A stretch of DNA of 64,000 nucleotides from Saprospiraceae bacterium (GCA_020848695.1 JADLHT010000022.1:30371-94370), one strand, 5' to 3'; counted from the first letter of the stretch, positions 17,614 through 27,613 are shown. Notes: generated by a model from the letters alone, not told the origin. A program made the numbers and translations.

Positions 17614-18453
17614 ATGAAAAGACCTGTTATTTTTATAAGTGGTGTTTCCAGTGGAATTGGAAACTACTTAGCAAAAATACTTTCTGCAAAATTCCAAATA
17701 ATTGGAAGCATTCGCAAGGAATCTGACGAACTGCGAATTGCCCAACAAATTCCGGGAATTATATTAGTGAATTTGGATTATAGTTCTATTGATGGGCTGG
17801 AAAAAAGTCTAAATAAGTTTTTAGAAAAATATCCGGAATTAAAAATATATACAATTATCAACAACGCAGGAATAGCGCATCCCGGACCATTAATTGAATT
17901 ACCAATTCACAAACTGGAAGACCAGTTTCGTGTAAACGTATTCAGTCAAATTTTAGTCATTCAAAAACTTTTTTCTAGACTTTACATAAACCAAAGCAGA
18001 ATCATTAATATCAGTTCGGTCTCCGGTCTGTTTGCATCACCTTTTCTTGGCGCTTACGCAGGTTCAAAATTTGCCCTAGAGGGTCTAAGTGATTCTTTGC
18101 GCAGAGAATTAAGCCTTTTTGGAATCAAAGTAATCCTCATAGAACCCGGACCCTTAAAAACCAATATTTGGCAAAAAAACTTAGGTCTCCCTGAGAATTT
18201 TCCTGAAAGTATTTTCTCACAATACTTATGTGCTGCCGACGAGACGATTCTAAACATAGAAAAGAGAGCAATGCCATTGGATAAATTAAATCCGATTATT
18301 TTTCATGCGCTTGAACATAAATCTCCAAAAAATCGTTATTTAGTTCATCGCAATCCATGCATGATAAAGCTGATAACTAAACTTATTCCATCGAAGTGGA
18401 TTGACCTGATAATTACAAAAAGAATGAATTCAAACATTAATAGAAACAAATGA
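17614..18453 (+). CDS. Short-chain dehydrogenase/reductase
   Basis: 279 residues of the classical SDR family. The NAD(P)-binding motif SGVSSGIGN lies at the N-terminus, NNAGIAHPG at about residue 84, the catalytic Ser in NISSVSG, and the active-site YAGSK Tyr-Lys pair at about 147-151. LIEPGPLKTNIW is the usual post-catalytic loop. The substrate is unknown. It overlaps the M1 peptidase gene by the ATGA tetranucleotide, so the two are co-translated. Confidence 0.93.
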   Translation: MKRPVIFISGVSSGIGNYLAKILSAKFQIIGSIRKESDELRIAQQIPGIILVNLDYSSIDGLEKSLNKFLEKYPELKIYTIINNAGIAHPGPLIELPIHKLEDQFRVNVFSQILVIQKLFSRLYINQSRIINISSVSGLFASPFLGAYAGSKFALEGLSDSLRRELSLFGIKVILIEPGPLKTNIWQKNLGLPENFPESIFSQYLCAADETILNIEKRAMPLDKLNPIIFHALEHKSPKNRYLVHRNPCMIKLITKLIPSKWIDLIITKRMNSNINRNK

Positions 18454-20093
18454 TTTTCAAAATAATCCAAGCCATATTCCTTTGCCTTCTATCCAACATA
18501 ACACTTACCAGCCAGAACAATCATTTTACCTTAAAAGACAGCTTAAGAGGTTCTATGAGGAAAGAAAGGGAATATGATGTAACACATTATGAATTACACG
18601 TTAAAATCAATTTAGATAAAAAATTTCTAGAAGGATATAATATAATTAGTTATGTTGGCTTAACGGATTCTAAAGAAATACAGGTTGACCTATTTGACAA
18701 TATGTCGATCAAATTTATAAAGTCTGGGAAGAAAAACTTAAAGTACAGAAGAATATTTAATGCAATTTTTATCGATCATCCGATTCAAAATGGTAAATCA
18801 GATAAAATAGTTATTGAGTATGAAGGAAATCCTGTAATCGCAAAAAATGCACCTTGGGATGGAGGTTTTGTTTTTAAAAAAGATGAAAAAAATAATCATT
18901 GGGTTGGAGTTGCTTGTGAGGGAACCGGAGCAAGTTTATGGTGGCCGAATAAAGATCATCTTTCGGACGAACCCAATGATATGGATATTTTTATTACAGT
19001 TGACAATCCTTATTTCGCCCTATCAAATGGAAAGTTGATTGAAGAATTAAAATCTGGTAAAAAATCTACAACTTATCATTGGCATGTTTCTTATCCCATC
19101 AATAATTACAACGTAAGTTTATACATTGGAAAGTATTCTCATTTTTCTGAGGATATGATGACTTTATCAAAAGAAAAACTCACACTTAACTATTACGTTT
19201 TGGAATATAATCTTTCCAAAGCAAAAATCCATTTTGAACAAACAAAAAAAATATTAGAATCCTTTGAGCATTTCTGTGGAACATATCCTTTTATTAAGGA
19301 CGGATATGCATTGATTGAAGCACCCTATCTTGGTATGGAACACCAGAGTGGTATTGCTTATGGAAACGGTTACCAAAGAGGCTATTTAGGCAAGAGAATC
19401 CCGGAAAATTTAAATTTCGATTATATTATCGTACATGAAAGCGGACATGAATATTGGGGAAATGCAGTTTCTTGCAAGGATCATTCAGAAATGTGGCTAC
19501 ATGAAGGCTTTACTACATACATGGAATCACTTTATATTGAATATCTTTTTGGAAGAGATGAAGCTTTGCGTTATCTGGAATTTCAAAAACCTTCAATAGC
19601 AAATGACAAACCACTACTAGGACCCAAACATGTAAATTATACAGATAACACGTCAGATATCTATATAAAAGGATCTTGGATTCTTCAAACGTTTAGAAAA
19701 AGCTTAATGAATGATTCTTTATTTTTTGACATTTTTAAAAGCTTCTTTCAAAATCACAAATATGGTTTTGTTACAACCAAAGACTGGGTGGACTTTGTCA
19801 ATACAAGAACAGGTGTTGACTACACTCCATTCTTTAGTCAATACCTCAAATACAAATCCTTACCCAAACTTGTTTATAAAGTAGGACACAGAGATACTTA
19901 TACTAGTATCCATTACAAATGGGATTGTTATGAAAGAGATTTCAACTTGCCGGTTGAGATTGAAATGGATGGAAGAAAAATCAGATTAGAACCATCTATG
20001 GACTGGAAGAATATTGAATTCAACAGGAATTTTAAAAATGTCAAACCGGTTACTCGTGGAATACTAATTGATGTCGAAGAGCAAAAAATGTAG
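18450..20093 (+). CDS. M1 family zinc aminopeptidase
   Basis: 547 residues with a signal peptide of about 22 residues. The exopeptidase motif is GMEHQ (295-299). The zinc site is HESGH (329-333) with the third ligand Glu352 in WLHEGFTTYME. This is the gluzincin M1 pattern, so the protein cleaves N-terminal residues from peptides, probably in the periplasm. It is shorter than aminopeptidase N (about 870) and lacks the ERAP1-like C-terminal domain, as in many Bacteroidota M1 proteins. It overlaps the SDR gene and precedes prmA by 15 bp. Confidence 0.92.
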   Translation: MIFKIIQAIFLCLLSNITLTSQNNHFTLKDSLRGSMRKEREYDVTHYELHVKINLDKKFLEGYNIISYVGLTDSKEIQVDLFDNMSIKFIKSGKKNLKYRRIFNAIFIDHPIQNGKSDKIVIEYEGNPVIAKNAPWDGGFVFKKDEKNNHWVGVACEGTGASLWWPNKDHLSDEPNDMDIFITVDNPYFALSNGKLIEELKSGKKSTTYHWHVSYPINNYNVSLYIGKYSHFSEDMMTLSKEKLTLNYYVLEYNLSKAKIHFEQTKKILESFEHFCGTYPFIKDGYALIEAPYLGMEHQSGIAYGNGYQRGYLGKRIPENLNFDYIIVHESGHEYWGNAVSCKDHSEMWLHEGFTTYMESLYIEYLFGRDEALRYLEFQKPSIANDKPLLGPKHVNYTDNTSDIYIKGSWILQTFRKSLMNDSLFFDIFKSFFQNHKYGFVTTKDWVDFVNTRTGVDYTPFFSQYLKYKSLPKLVYKVGHRDTYTSIHYKWDCYERDFNLPVEIEMDGRKIRLEPSMDWKNIEFNRNFKNVKPVTRGILIDVEEQKM

Positions 20094-20108
20094 AATTTAT
20101 CAATAGCC

Positions 20109-20939
20109 ATGATTGAACTTACTTTACAAATTTCTACTCATGAGCATGACATCTGGATTGCAAAGCTATATCAATTTGGTATTGATAATTTTCTGGAAGA
20201 CGAAGAACAATTAAAATGTTTTGTAGAAAAATCTCAATGGGAATTTGAACTTTGCAATGTAATTATACCAATTTTAAGAAGCCATAGAATCAATTACACA
20301 ATAAATCAATTGGATGTAAAAGACTGGAACAAGGAGTGGGAATCCAATTTTGAACCAATATTAATTGAACCCTATTTGTACATTCATGCATCATTTCATC
20401 CATTAATTCCCGAGATAAAACATAGTATTCTTATTGCGCCTAAAATGGCATTTGGAACGGGACATCACTCTACTACATCGATGATTTTAAGATGGATGCT
20501 TCAAGTTGATTTTCGGAATAAAGATGTACTTGATTTTGGTTGCGGCACAGGAATTTTAGGAATTTATGCTTCTTTAAAAGAATGTAATGAATTAGTCCTC
20601 ATCGACAATGATCCGAATTCAATTGAAAATTCCGAAGAACATTGTTTGTTGAATCATATAAAAAATGTACAAATATACTTGGGATCAACAGATCAAATAC
20701 CAGCTCAAAAATTTGATTTTATCTTTGCCAATATTACCCGAAATGTTCTTGAAGAGTGTATGTCAGATCTAAAAACACATTTGGCAAAAGATGGAAATTT
20801 AGTCATCAGTGGATTTTTAAAGTCAGATGAAGAATTTATGCGGCAGCTGATTAAGTCTCATGGCCTAAAATGTCAAGAAACTATGGTTGACAAAGACTGG
20901 CTTGCAATGAACTTAACAATTGAAGATCTAATCCAGTAA
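20109..20939 (+). CDS. prmA: Ribosomal protein L11 methyltransferase
   Basis: 276 residues. Motifs MAFGTGHHSTTSMIL and VLDFGCGTGILGIYA are the PrmA-specific substrate loop and the SAM-binding site, and FANITRNVL is the NPPY-like post-motif. It trimethylates L11. Its last 12 nt overlap the 3' end of maf on the opposite strand. It is third in a plus-strand run with the SDR and M1 genes. Confidence 0.95.
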   Translation: MIELTLQISTHEHDIWIAKLYQFGIDNFLEDEEQLKCFVEKSQWEFELCNVIIPILRSHRINYTINQLDVKDWNKEWESNFEPILIEPYLYIHASFHPLIPEIKHSILIAPKMAFGTGHHSTTSMILRWMLQVDFRNKDVLDFGCGTGILGIYASLKECNELVLIDNDPNSIENSEEHCLLNHIKNVQIYLGSTDQIPAQKFDFIFANITRNVLEECMSDLKTHLAKDGNLVISGFLKSDEEFMRQLIKSHGLKCQETMVDKDWLAMNLTIEDLIQ

Positions 20940-21524
20940 GGCATTCTCAAAATTTCTCAGCCCTTCGTAGATCAAATCTGTAGGAAGTCCCATTATATTC
21001 GCATAAGAACCTTCAATAGCTGAGATCTTACACAAACCAATCCATTCCTGAACTGCATAGGAACCTGCTTTATCGTAAGGTTTATATTTTTCGATATACC
21101 ATCTGATTTCCGCATCAGTTAGTTCACGCATATATACCTGTGAAGCGCCTGTGAAGCTAAATCTTTTTGTACTGTCCTGAAGACAAACACCGGTGTAAAC
21201 CGTATGCTTTTTTCCTGATAAAAATGCCAACATCCTATAGGCTTCACGAAAGTCAACGGGTTTGTTAAATATCTGATTACCTAATACCACAACGGAATCC
21301 GCAGTAATAATAATTGCATCCGAATACAAATAAGTCCTTGCAACATCCGCTTTTTTATTGGCTAAATATTCTGCAACTTCATGGAGTGGAAGATCATCTG
21401 GAAAATTTTCCTCAACATCAATGGATACTACTTCAAAATCAAAACCAGCTTCAGTTAATAGACTCCTTCTTCTTGGTGAACCGGAAGCGAGAATAATTTT
21501 TCTTTTATTGATATGCATATTCAT
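20928..21524 (-). CDS. maf: Maf family nucleotide pyrophosphatase
   Basis: 198 residues. ILASGSPRRRSLLTEAG is the Maf N-terminal signature, ITADSVVVLG carries the catalytic Asp, and KPYDKAGSYAVQEW is the conserved C-terminal segment. It hydrolyses non-canonical or pyrimidine nucleoside triphosphates (dTTP/UTPase type). The ATG at 21524 overlaps the ubiA stop by ATGA, so the two are translationally coupled. It is the last gene of the iscX-kdsC-ubiA-maf run. Confidence 0.95.
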   Translation of the reverse strand: MNMHINKRKIILASGSPRRRSLLTEAGFDFEVVSIDVEENFPDDLPLHEVAEYLANKKADVARTYLYSDAIIITADSVVVLGNQIFNKPVDFREAYRMLAFLSGKKHTVYTGVCLQDSTKRFSFTGASQVYMRELTDAEIRWYIEKYKPYDKAGSYAVQEWIGLCKISAIEGSYANIMGLPTDLIYEGLRNFENALLD

Positions 21525-22426
21525 TGAAGTATTATAAATATTAAACCCAACAGCATATATATTTTACAGAGAAAACTAATTATTGAGAAATTAATTTTAT
21601 TTGTGTTGTTCATCAATGATATGAATAGTACACATATAGGTGCTAAGACAAAAACGAAATAGTACAAATTCAACTTTAGCCATTCTATATAAAATGTAAC
21701 AACAATAGCTAATCCAAAAAAAATCACCAAAATCAATTTTGCAACAATTATACTTGTTGATCTTCCGTATCGGACACAACCCGTATTACAACTTACCCTT
21801 ACATCTCCTTCATAATCTTCCAAATCCTTAACTAACTCTCTAAATAAATTAATAATAAAGGCAAACAACGAAAGTATAAACAACTTTTGAGAAACAACCT
21901 GAAAAAGTTCTAAATCACGCTTACTCAATTGCAGTATTATTTCACTAAAAAAATAAGGAATCATCAAAACAGTTAATGCTATACAAAATGCAACAAAAAC
22001 ATTACCCAGATATCCCCGGCATTTTAAGAATTTTGAATAGATCCATAACATGTAAACTGTTATAGGATAGATCAAAAATGAGTAATAAAAATGATGACGA
22101 ATACTGAGATATAAAGAAATAACTCCTCCGGTAAAAATCAAAAAATAATAGAATCTAATGGCAGCGCTTATTCCAACATAATTTAAAATCAAACAATCCT
22201 CGAAAGGGCGATTAATAAAATCTGCTTTTACATCTAAAAGATCATTGATCACAAATCCGCTAGCGGCAACAATTAATGTACACAATACAAACAACAAAAC
22301 ATCAATCGTTTCAATTTGTACTTCGAAAGAAATCTTAGAAAGTAATAAATAATAAATAAGAAGTTGTGCAATCGCAATGATCAATAAGTTCTCCCATCGA
22401 ATCAAGCGAAACCAGGCACTTTTCAT
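21521..22426 (-). CDS. UbiA family prenyltransferase
   Basis: 301 residues with about eight or nine membrane helices. The first Asp-rich motif NDLLDVKAD and the second DLEDYEGD bind Mg-prenyl diphosphate. In Bacteroidota, genes in this position next to kdsC and maf are usually called geranylgeranylglycerol-phosphate geranylgeranyltransferase. MenA or another quinone prenyltransferase is possible. It starts directly after the kdsC stop (no gap). Confidence 0.88.
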   Translation of the reverse strand: MKSAWFRLIRWENLLIIAIAQLLIYYLLLSKISFEVQIETIDVLLFVLCTLIVAASGFVINDLLDVKADFINRPFEDCLILNYVGISAAIRFYYFLIFTGGVISLYLSIRHHFYYSFLIYPITVYMLWIYSKFLKCRGYLGNVFVAFCIALTVLMIPYFFSEIILQLSKRDLELFQVVSQKLFILSLFAFIINLFRELVKDLEDYEGDVRVSCNTGCVRYGRSTSIIVAKLILVIFFGLAIVVTFYIEWLKLNLYYFVFVLAPICVLFISLMNNTNKINFSIISFLCKIYMLLGLIFIILQ

Positions 22427-22921
22427 TTACCATAAATTTTGAGACTGCAAGATGTGTTCTATAACCTGACGAATACATCCTTGCCCGCCCTTGTGTTCAG
22501 AAACATATTCTGATATCTCAATAACTTCTCGAACAGAATCATGAGGACAGGCAGCTAATCCGGAATACTTAAGACATTCTAAATCCGGTATATCATCACC
22601 CATGTACATTACTTCTGATTGTTCAATCCCCCATTTTGAAATCTGATTTTGAAAAACAGGAAGCTTGTCTTCTACACCCAGATATATTTCATGAATACCA
22701 AGCATTTTCATTCGTTGGATTATCCCGATAGATTTTCCTCCTGAAATAACAGCTATTTTCATTCCTGCAGAAATTGCACGTTTTATGGCATATCCATCCC
22801 TAACATTCATACTTCGTAAAAACTCTCCCTGGTCGGTAACCAAGATAGAATTATCGGTAAAAACACCATCGATATCAAATACGACAGCTTTAATTTTTGC
22901 CAATTTGTCGAATACGTTCAT
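22427..22921 (-). CDS. kdsC: KdsC-like 3-deoxy-manno-octulosonate-8-phosphate phosphatase
   Basis: 164 residues of the HAD superfamily, C0 subclass without a cap. VVFDIDGVFTDN holds the nucleophile Asp pair, VISGG the motif II Ser, and MGDDIPDLECL the motif IV Asp. It makes KDO from KDO-8-phosphate for lipid A core, or may act on the related N-acylneuraminate 9-phosphate. It is 3 bp behind iscX. Confidence 0.88.
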   Translation of the reverse strand: MNVFDKLAKIKAVVFDIDGVFTDNSILVTDQGEFLRSMNVRDGYAIKRAISAGMKIAVISGGKSIGIIQRMKMLGIHEIYLGVEDKLPVFQNQISKWGIEQSEVMYMGDDIPDLECLKYSGLAACPHDSVREVIEISEYVSEHKGGQGCIRQVIEHILQSQNLW

Positions 22922-22924
22922 ATT

Positions 22925-23173
22925 TCAGCTATTGTTGTCACGCCATTCATAGACCCACTTTGCTTGAATTTGTTCCAAGTGAGCTTCGTTACAGTCTTCT
23001 CTTTTCCCTTCAAAATTTGAAATCTCCAGAATCCATTCAAGAAGATCTGTAAATCTAAGACGGTAAATTTTTCCTTCATTAAAATCTGAACCAAATCTTT
23101 CGTACAACTTCATCGCAATGTCTTCATGATCCTTCCAATAGATCGGTAGATTTTCAATTTCTTTAAATGCCAT
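22925..23173 (-). CDS. iscX: IscX (Fe-S cluster assembly accessory protein)
   Basis: 82 residues, a little longer than E. coli IscX (66). YWKDHEDIAMKLYERFG and RFTDLLEWILEI match the small acidic IscX/YfhJ fold, which binds IscS and iron. The usual isc operon (iscS, iscU, hscAB) is not here, but a 2Fe-2S ferredoxin gene lies 135 bp upstream on the same strand. It heads the iscX-kdsC-ubiA-maf cluster. Confidence 0.85.
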   Translation of the reverse strand: MAFKEIENLPIYWKDHEDIAMKLYERFGSDFNEGKIYRLRFTDLLEWILEISNFEGKREDCNEAHLEQIQAKWVYEWRDNNS

Positions 23174-23308
23174 CTTAGCTGATTCTTATTTTGTAATTTA
23201 ACAAATTCTAAATATTAATAATGAAGTTAATAAACGATTGCCGATAAATAGGCTCCAAATTATTAAATACTTGACTTATGATCTTTAATTTTATCTGTAA
23301 TCTATTGT

Positions 23309-23650
23309 TTAATGCTCATGTCCAATAATTCTTCTTTGATCGGGAATTTCAACTTCAAGTTTAATATCTTCATTTAAGACAATACATTGACAAGCTAATC
23401 TTGATTCTAATCTTGGATTAATAGCCCTGTCAATAAAATTTTCTTCCTTATCTGAAATCTCCTCAATATCTTGATCTCCTTTGAGGAGATAAATATGACA
23501 GGTAGAACAAGCACATACACCACCACAGTTATGATTCAAATGTACATCAAACTTCTCGGTTAATTCCAAGATGCTTATATCAGTACCTTCAAACTCAAAC
23601 TCAGCAGCCGGAATTGACTTATCTTCGAAGTTGAATTTAATCTTACTCAT
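23309..23650 (-). CDS. fdx: 2Fe-2S ferredoxin, adrenodoxin/ISC type
   Basis: 113 residues. Cys42-X5-Cys48-X2-Cys51-X35-Cys87 is the adrenodoxin-type ligand pattern (CGGVCACSTC ... LACQC). It carries one electron and in ISC systems serves cluster assembly. The 60-bp upstream gap separates it from icd. Being next to iscX supports the ISC role, which is inference. Confidence 0.92.
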   Translation of the reverse strand: MSKIKFNFEDKSIPAAEFEFEGTDISILELTEKFDVHLNHNCGGVCACSTCHIYLLKGDQDIEEISDKEENFIDRAINPRLESRLACQCIVLNEDIKLEVEIPDQRRIIGHEH

Positions 23651-23710
23651 GAATGAACTAACAACAATTGATTTTCTAACAGGTTTATTTTTTTAAATTA
23701 AACCTTACAA

Positions 23711-24931
23711 TCAGTTCATGTTATTAATGATTTCATTTCCAAATTCAGAACATTTCAATAAAGTTGCATCCTTCATCAATCTGTGAAAATCATAGGTTAC
23801 TCGCTTATCGGAAATAGATTTTTCCAATCCATGAATAATTAATTTTGAAGCTTCAGTCCAGTCCAAATAATCCAACATCATCACCGCTGAGAGAATTACA
23901 GAACTAGGATTAACTTTATCCTGATTAGCATATTTTGGGGCTGTGCCATGGGTTGCTTCGAAGATTGCGTGTCCGGTAACATAATTAATGTTAGCTCCCG
24001 GAGCAATACCTATTCCACCAACTTGTGCGGCTAAAGCATCGGAGACATAATCACCATTTAAATTTAATGTCGCGATTACATCATACTCTTCAGGCCTTAA
24101 AAGAATCTGTTGTAGAAAGGCATCAGCAATAACGTCTTTAATAATAATACCATTTGGTAATTTGACCCATGGTCCGCCATCTAATAATTCACCACCGAAT
24201 TCATTTCTGGCTAGCTCATATCCCCATTCCATAAAACCGCCTTCAGTGAATTTCATAATGTTTCCTTTATGAACCAGTGTTACACTTTTCTGCTTATTGG
24301 CAATTGCATATTCGATTGCAGCCCGAACAATTCTTTCCGTTCCTTCCTGAGATACAGGCTTTATTCCATATCCAGTGCTATTTGGAAATCTGACTTTCTT
24401 AAATTTATCTGGAAAGTTTGTTTTTAATAGGTCCGAAAACTTTTTCCCATCTTCTGTACCAGCTTCAAATTCAATTCCTGCATAGATATCTTCAGTGTTC
24501 TCTCTAAAAATGCACATATCAACTTTATTAGGTTCAATTACAGGTGATGGTACACCCTGAAACCATCTTACCGGTCTGACACAGGCATATAAATCAAGTT
24601 GTTGTCTTAAAGCAACATTTAAAGATCGAATTCCGCCTCCAACAGGAGTTGTTAGGGGGCCTTTTATAGCCACAAGATGAGATTTAATAATGTCGAGGGT
24701 TTCTTCAGGCAGCCAATTACCGGTAGCATGGAAAGCTTTTTCACCGGCCAATACTTCTTTCCATTCTATTTTTTTAGTACCTCTATAAGCCTTTTCTACT
24801 GCAGCATCAATTACCTTAACGGAAGCTCTCCAAATATCTCCACCCGTTCCATCACCTTCAATAAAAGGAATAATACAAAAATCCGGTACGGTTAATTTTC
24901 CATTCGAGCATGTAATTTTTTGATAATTCAT
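23711..24931 (-). CDS. icd: NADP-dependent isocitrate dehydrogenase
   Basis: 406 residues, closely following the E. coli Icd pattern: [20 protein letters not shown] with the phosphorylatable-type Ser, [11 protein letters not shown], and [17 protein letters not shown]. The APKYA segment carries the Lys-Tyr that selects NADP. It oxidises isocitrate to 2-oxoglutarate in the TCA cycle. The promoter box lies at 24998-24991, giving a leader of about 55 nt. It is divergent from ruvB. Confidence 0.96.
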   Translation of the reverse strand: MNYQKITCSNGKLTVPDFCIIPFIEGDGTGGDIWRASVKVIDAAVEKAYRGTKKIEWKEVLAGEKAFHATGNWLPEETLDIIKSHLVAIKGPLTTPVGGGIRSLNVALRQQLDLYACVRPVRWFQGVPSPVIEPNKVDMCIFRENTEDIYAGIEFEAGTEDGKKFSDLLKTNFPDKFKKVRFPNSTGYGIKPVSQEGTERIVRAAIEYAIANKQKSVTLVHKGNIMKFTEGGFMEWGYELARNEFGGELLDGGPWVKLPNGIIIKDVIADAFLQQILLRPEEYDVIATLNLNGDYVSDALAAQVGGIGIAPGANINYVTGHAIFEATHGTAPKYANQDKVNPSSVILSAVMMLDYLDWTEASKLIIHGLEKSISDKRVTYDFHRLMKDATLLKCSEFGNEIINNMN

Positions 24932-24990
24932 TATTTATATATTTTAATAATTATAATATGTTATTTTAATTTGGATTATTTTTTGCGCTG

Positions 24991-24998
24991 CAAAAATA
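24991..24998 (-). promoter_or_regulatory. -7 promoter box of icd
   Basis: The minus-strand TATTTTTG matches TAnnTTTG, 59 nt from the ATG. No -33 TTG is found at the usual spacing. Confidence 0.5.
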
Positions 24999-25188
24999 AG
25001 CCCTACAGGGATAAGAGATACAGTTTTTTAATTTCAATTAATAGGAATAAAAACCCGAATATTCAATTCCTGAATACTTATGATATACTAAATGATTAAT
25101 AAAAGCTCCAATTCGATCCTATTTTTCTGCAATTCACTCTCAATTTATTCTCTAAATAATTTAGCATAACTCAGGTAGAGAAACTTAG

Positions 25189-25196
25189 TACCTTTG
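25189..25196 (+). promoter_or_regulatory. -7 promoter box of ruvB
   Basis: TACCTTTG ends 5 nt before the ruvB ATG at 25202. The predicted transcription start falls on or next to the ATG, implying a leaderless mRNA. Confidence 0.65.
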
Positions 25197-25201
25197 ATCT
25201 T

Positions 25202-26227
25202 ATGAGGAATCCAATTCTCGACTCTGATAGCGATAATCTTCAACCGGAGGAAAAAATTATTGAAAAAGCTTTACGTCCAAAAGTGCTCACTGATTTTTCC
25301 GGACAATTGAAAGTTGTTGAAAATCTAAAGATTTTTATAGAAGCTGCTAAGCAAAGAAATGAAGCACTGGATCATGTTCTGCTCCATGGTCCTCCAGGAT
25401 TAGGCAAAACTACTTTATCACATATTATTTCTAATGAATTGGGTACAGGTTTAAAAATGACATCCGGTCCTGTACTTGAAAAACCAGGTGATCTTGCAGG
25501 GATACTTACTAATCTTCAGGTAGGTGATGTGCTATTCATTGATGAAATCCATCGATTGAATACAGTTGTTGAAGAATATTTGTATTCTGCTATGGAAGAT
25601 TACAGAATTGATATCATGATTGATTCCGGACCTAGTGCCAGAAGCATTCAACTCACCATAAATCCATTTACTCTTGTTGGCGCAACTACAAGAATGGGCT
25701 TACTAACTGCCCCCTTAAGATCTCGTTTCTCCATAAATTGTCATCTTGATTATTACGATACAGAGACCTTACTTAAAATATTAAGGCGATCATCACAAAT
25801 ACTCCAGATCAGTCATACCAAATCAGGACTTGAAGAAATTTCGAAACGAAGTCGAGGAACACCGCGAATAGCCAATGCTCTTCTAAGAAGACTGAGAGAC
25901 TTTGCCCAAATTAAAGGAACTGGCGAACTCAATCTGGATATTGCACAAATGGGATTAAATGCATTGAATGTTGATTCTCACGGTCTTGATGAAATGGACA
26001 ATAGGATATTAAATGCAATCATCGAAAAATTCAATGGCGGTCCGGTAGGCTTAACTACGATTGGAACAGCTGTAGGCGAGGAAGCGGGTACAATTGAGGA
26101 AGTTCATGAACCCTTCCTTATTATGGAAGGATTTATCCAGAGGACACCACGTGGTCGAATCGCTACTCGAAAAGCCTATGAACATCTTAAACTTGAATTT
26201 AAAGGCAATGAGAATTCATTATTCTAG
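25202..26227 (+). CDS. ruvB: Holliday junction branch-migration ATPase
   Basis: 341 residues. Walker [10 protein letters not shown], Walker B FIDEIHRL, the [17 protein letters not shown] sensor/arginine segment and the winged-helix C-terminus ([10 protein letters not shown]) identify RuvB. It drives branch migration with RuvA, which is not nearby. It appears to be transcribed alone and leaderless. The small lipoprotein follows after 59 bp. Confidence 0.97.
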   Translation: MRNPILDSDSDNLQPEEKIIEKALRPKVLTDFSGQLKVVENLKIFIEAAKQRNEALDHVLLHGPPGLGKTTLSHIISNELGTGLKMTSGPVLEKPGDLAGILTNLQVGDVLFIDEIHRLNTVVEEYLYSAMEDYRIDIMIDSGPSARSIQLTINPFTLVGATTRMGLLTAPLRSRFSINCHLDYYDTETLLKILRRSSQILQISHTKSGLEEISKRSRGTPRIANALLRRLRDFAQIKGTGELNLDIAQMGLNALNVDSHGLDEMDNRILNAIIEKFNGGPVGLTTIGTAVGEEAGTIEEVHEPFLIMEGFIQRTPRGRIATRKAYEHLKLEFKGNENSLF

Positions 26228-26286
26228 AAATGATTATTATCAGGACAGAAGCTCATTAAAATGAAATTAAATTTTTAGATACTAAG

Positions 26287-26886
26287 ATGAAGTCTAAATT
26301 ATTTATTCTCTTTTCTTTAATTTTTTTTATAATTACTTCATGTTGTTATGTAACTAGCCAAGACTGTGGTTGTGATCCTCCTGAACCTTTCATTAACGAA
26401 GAAGTGAAGAACTACATTTTTCCTTATCATTCTAACCAATTAATATTTGTCTCAGAAAGTATTCCTGTCAGAGAGCAACTTATCCATAGAAAGTTTGATG
26501 AAGGTAGTTATTTTATTGGAGGAGATGAATGTGGATCGGATTTTAAAAGTTTCATTGTTCAATATCTTACAGTTCCTTCTGAGAAATCTATTTTAAATTT
26601 GGAAGCAGTAGCTGAATTCATCGAATTTAGAACAGATCGATACGGAGAAAATTTTTTATTCTTTCACCCAAATCAGAATATCCCTACAATGATAATTGAG
26701 AATGAAGATTATAAAATTCAAATAACCGATTCTATTCATGGCCGAGTAAGTCTTCATGTCTTCAAGGTAAAAGCTAAGAAGGCAGATATTGAAAGACTTC
26801 AATTTCAAGAGTTCGAATTTATCGAATCCATTGGTCTAATTGCATATACAGACAAAGAAGGAGAAAAATGGAAATTGAAGTTATAA
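26287..26886 (+). CDS. Lipoprotein of unknown function
   Basis: 199 residues. The signal LFILFSLIFFIITSC ends in a lipobox (ITSC), and Cys-rich SQDCGCDPPEP follows. The rest is mixed alpha/beta with no motif that I know. C-terminal IGLIAYTDKEGEKWKLKL looks like beta strands. It is convergent with trmD. No function is proposed. Confidence 0.75.
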   Translation: MKSKLFILFSLIFFIITSCCYVTSQDCGCDPPEPFINEEVKNYIFPYHSNQLIFVSESIPVREQLIHRKFDEGSYFIGGDECGSDFKSFIVQYLTVPSEKSILNLEAVAEFIEFRTDRYGENFLFFHPNQNIPTMIIENEDYKIQITDSIHGRVSLHVFKVKAKKADIERLQFQEFEFIESIGLIAYTDKEGEKWKLKL

Positions 26887-26890
26887 AATT

Positions 26891-26939
26891 AGAATGATTG
26901 TTGTAGGATTTTTTCTCAACAATATATTGAAATCATTCT
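26891..26939. terminator. Possible shared hairpin between convergent genes
   Basis: AGAATGATT (26891-26899) pairs with AATCATTCT (26931-26939), with an inner GTTG/CAAC pair. It sits between the lipoprotein stop and the trmD stop, partly over the trmD end. It could end transcription in both directions; the loop carries a run of T. Confidence 0.35.
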
Positions 26940-27613
26940 TCCTGCAACAGATCCGGTCTTAATCTTTGTGTTCTTTCTAGAGATTGTTCATAGCGCCACT
27001 CATCGATCTTGGCTTCATGACCGCTTAACAATATTTTCGGCACTTTCAATCCTTCAAAATTTTCAGGACGAGTGTAAACCGGAGGGGCCAATAAGTTGTC
27101 TTGAAAAGAATCAGTTAAAGCAGAAGTCTCATCATTAAGTACTCCTGGGATTAATCGGCCTATCGAATCCACCAAAACTGCAGCTGCAAGTTCTCCTCCG
27201 CTCAACACATAATCTCCGATCGAGATTTCCAAACTTACATACTGATCACGGAATCTCTGATCAATACCTTTATAATGTCCACAGATAAGTAATAAATTGC
27301 TTTTTAAACTTAAGCTATTAGATAATTTTTGATTTAACTTAGTACCATCCGGGGTCAGATAGATAACTTCATCATATTTAATGTTTTGCTGCAATTGTTT
27401 GAGACAATTTACCAATGGTTCCATCATCATGACCATTCCGGATCCTCCGCCATAAACATAATCGTCGATTTGCTTGTGCTGGCCAATCCCATATTCTCTC
27501 AAATCTATTACATTGATATTGAGTAATTCTCTCTGATGTGCTCTTTTTAAAATAGAGTGATTGAAAGGACTTGATAATAATTCAGGAACTGCAGATATGA
27601 TGTCAATTCTCAA
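26933..27613 (-). CDS. trmD: tRNA (guanine37-N1) methyltransferase
   Basis: About 226 residues. YGGGSGMVMMMEPL, CGHYKGIDQR and SIGDYVLSGGELAA are the trefoil-knot SAM site of TrmD. It methylates G37 beside the anticodon. No ATG is available: TTG at 27613 gives the normal RIDIIS beginning and has GGAG 6 nt upstream; TTG at 27625 is the alternative. It stands apart from the usual rpsP-rimM-trmD-rplS operon. Confidence 0.94.
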   Translation of the reverse strand: MRIDIISAVPELLSSPFNHSILKRAHQRELLNINVIDLREYGIGQHKQIDDYVYGGGSGMVMMMEPLVNCLKQLQQNIKYDEVIYLTPDGTKLNQKLSNSLSLKSNLLLICGHYKGIDQRFRDQYVSLEISIGDYVLSGGELAAAVLVDSIGRLIPGVLNDETSALTDSFQDNLLAPPVYTRPENFEGLKVPKILLSGHEAKIDEWRYEQSLERTQRLRPDLLQEE

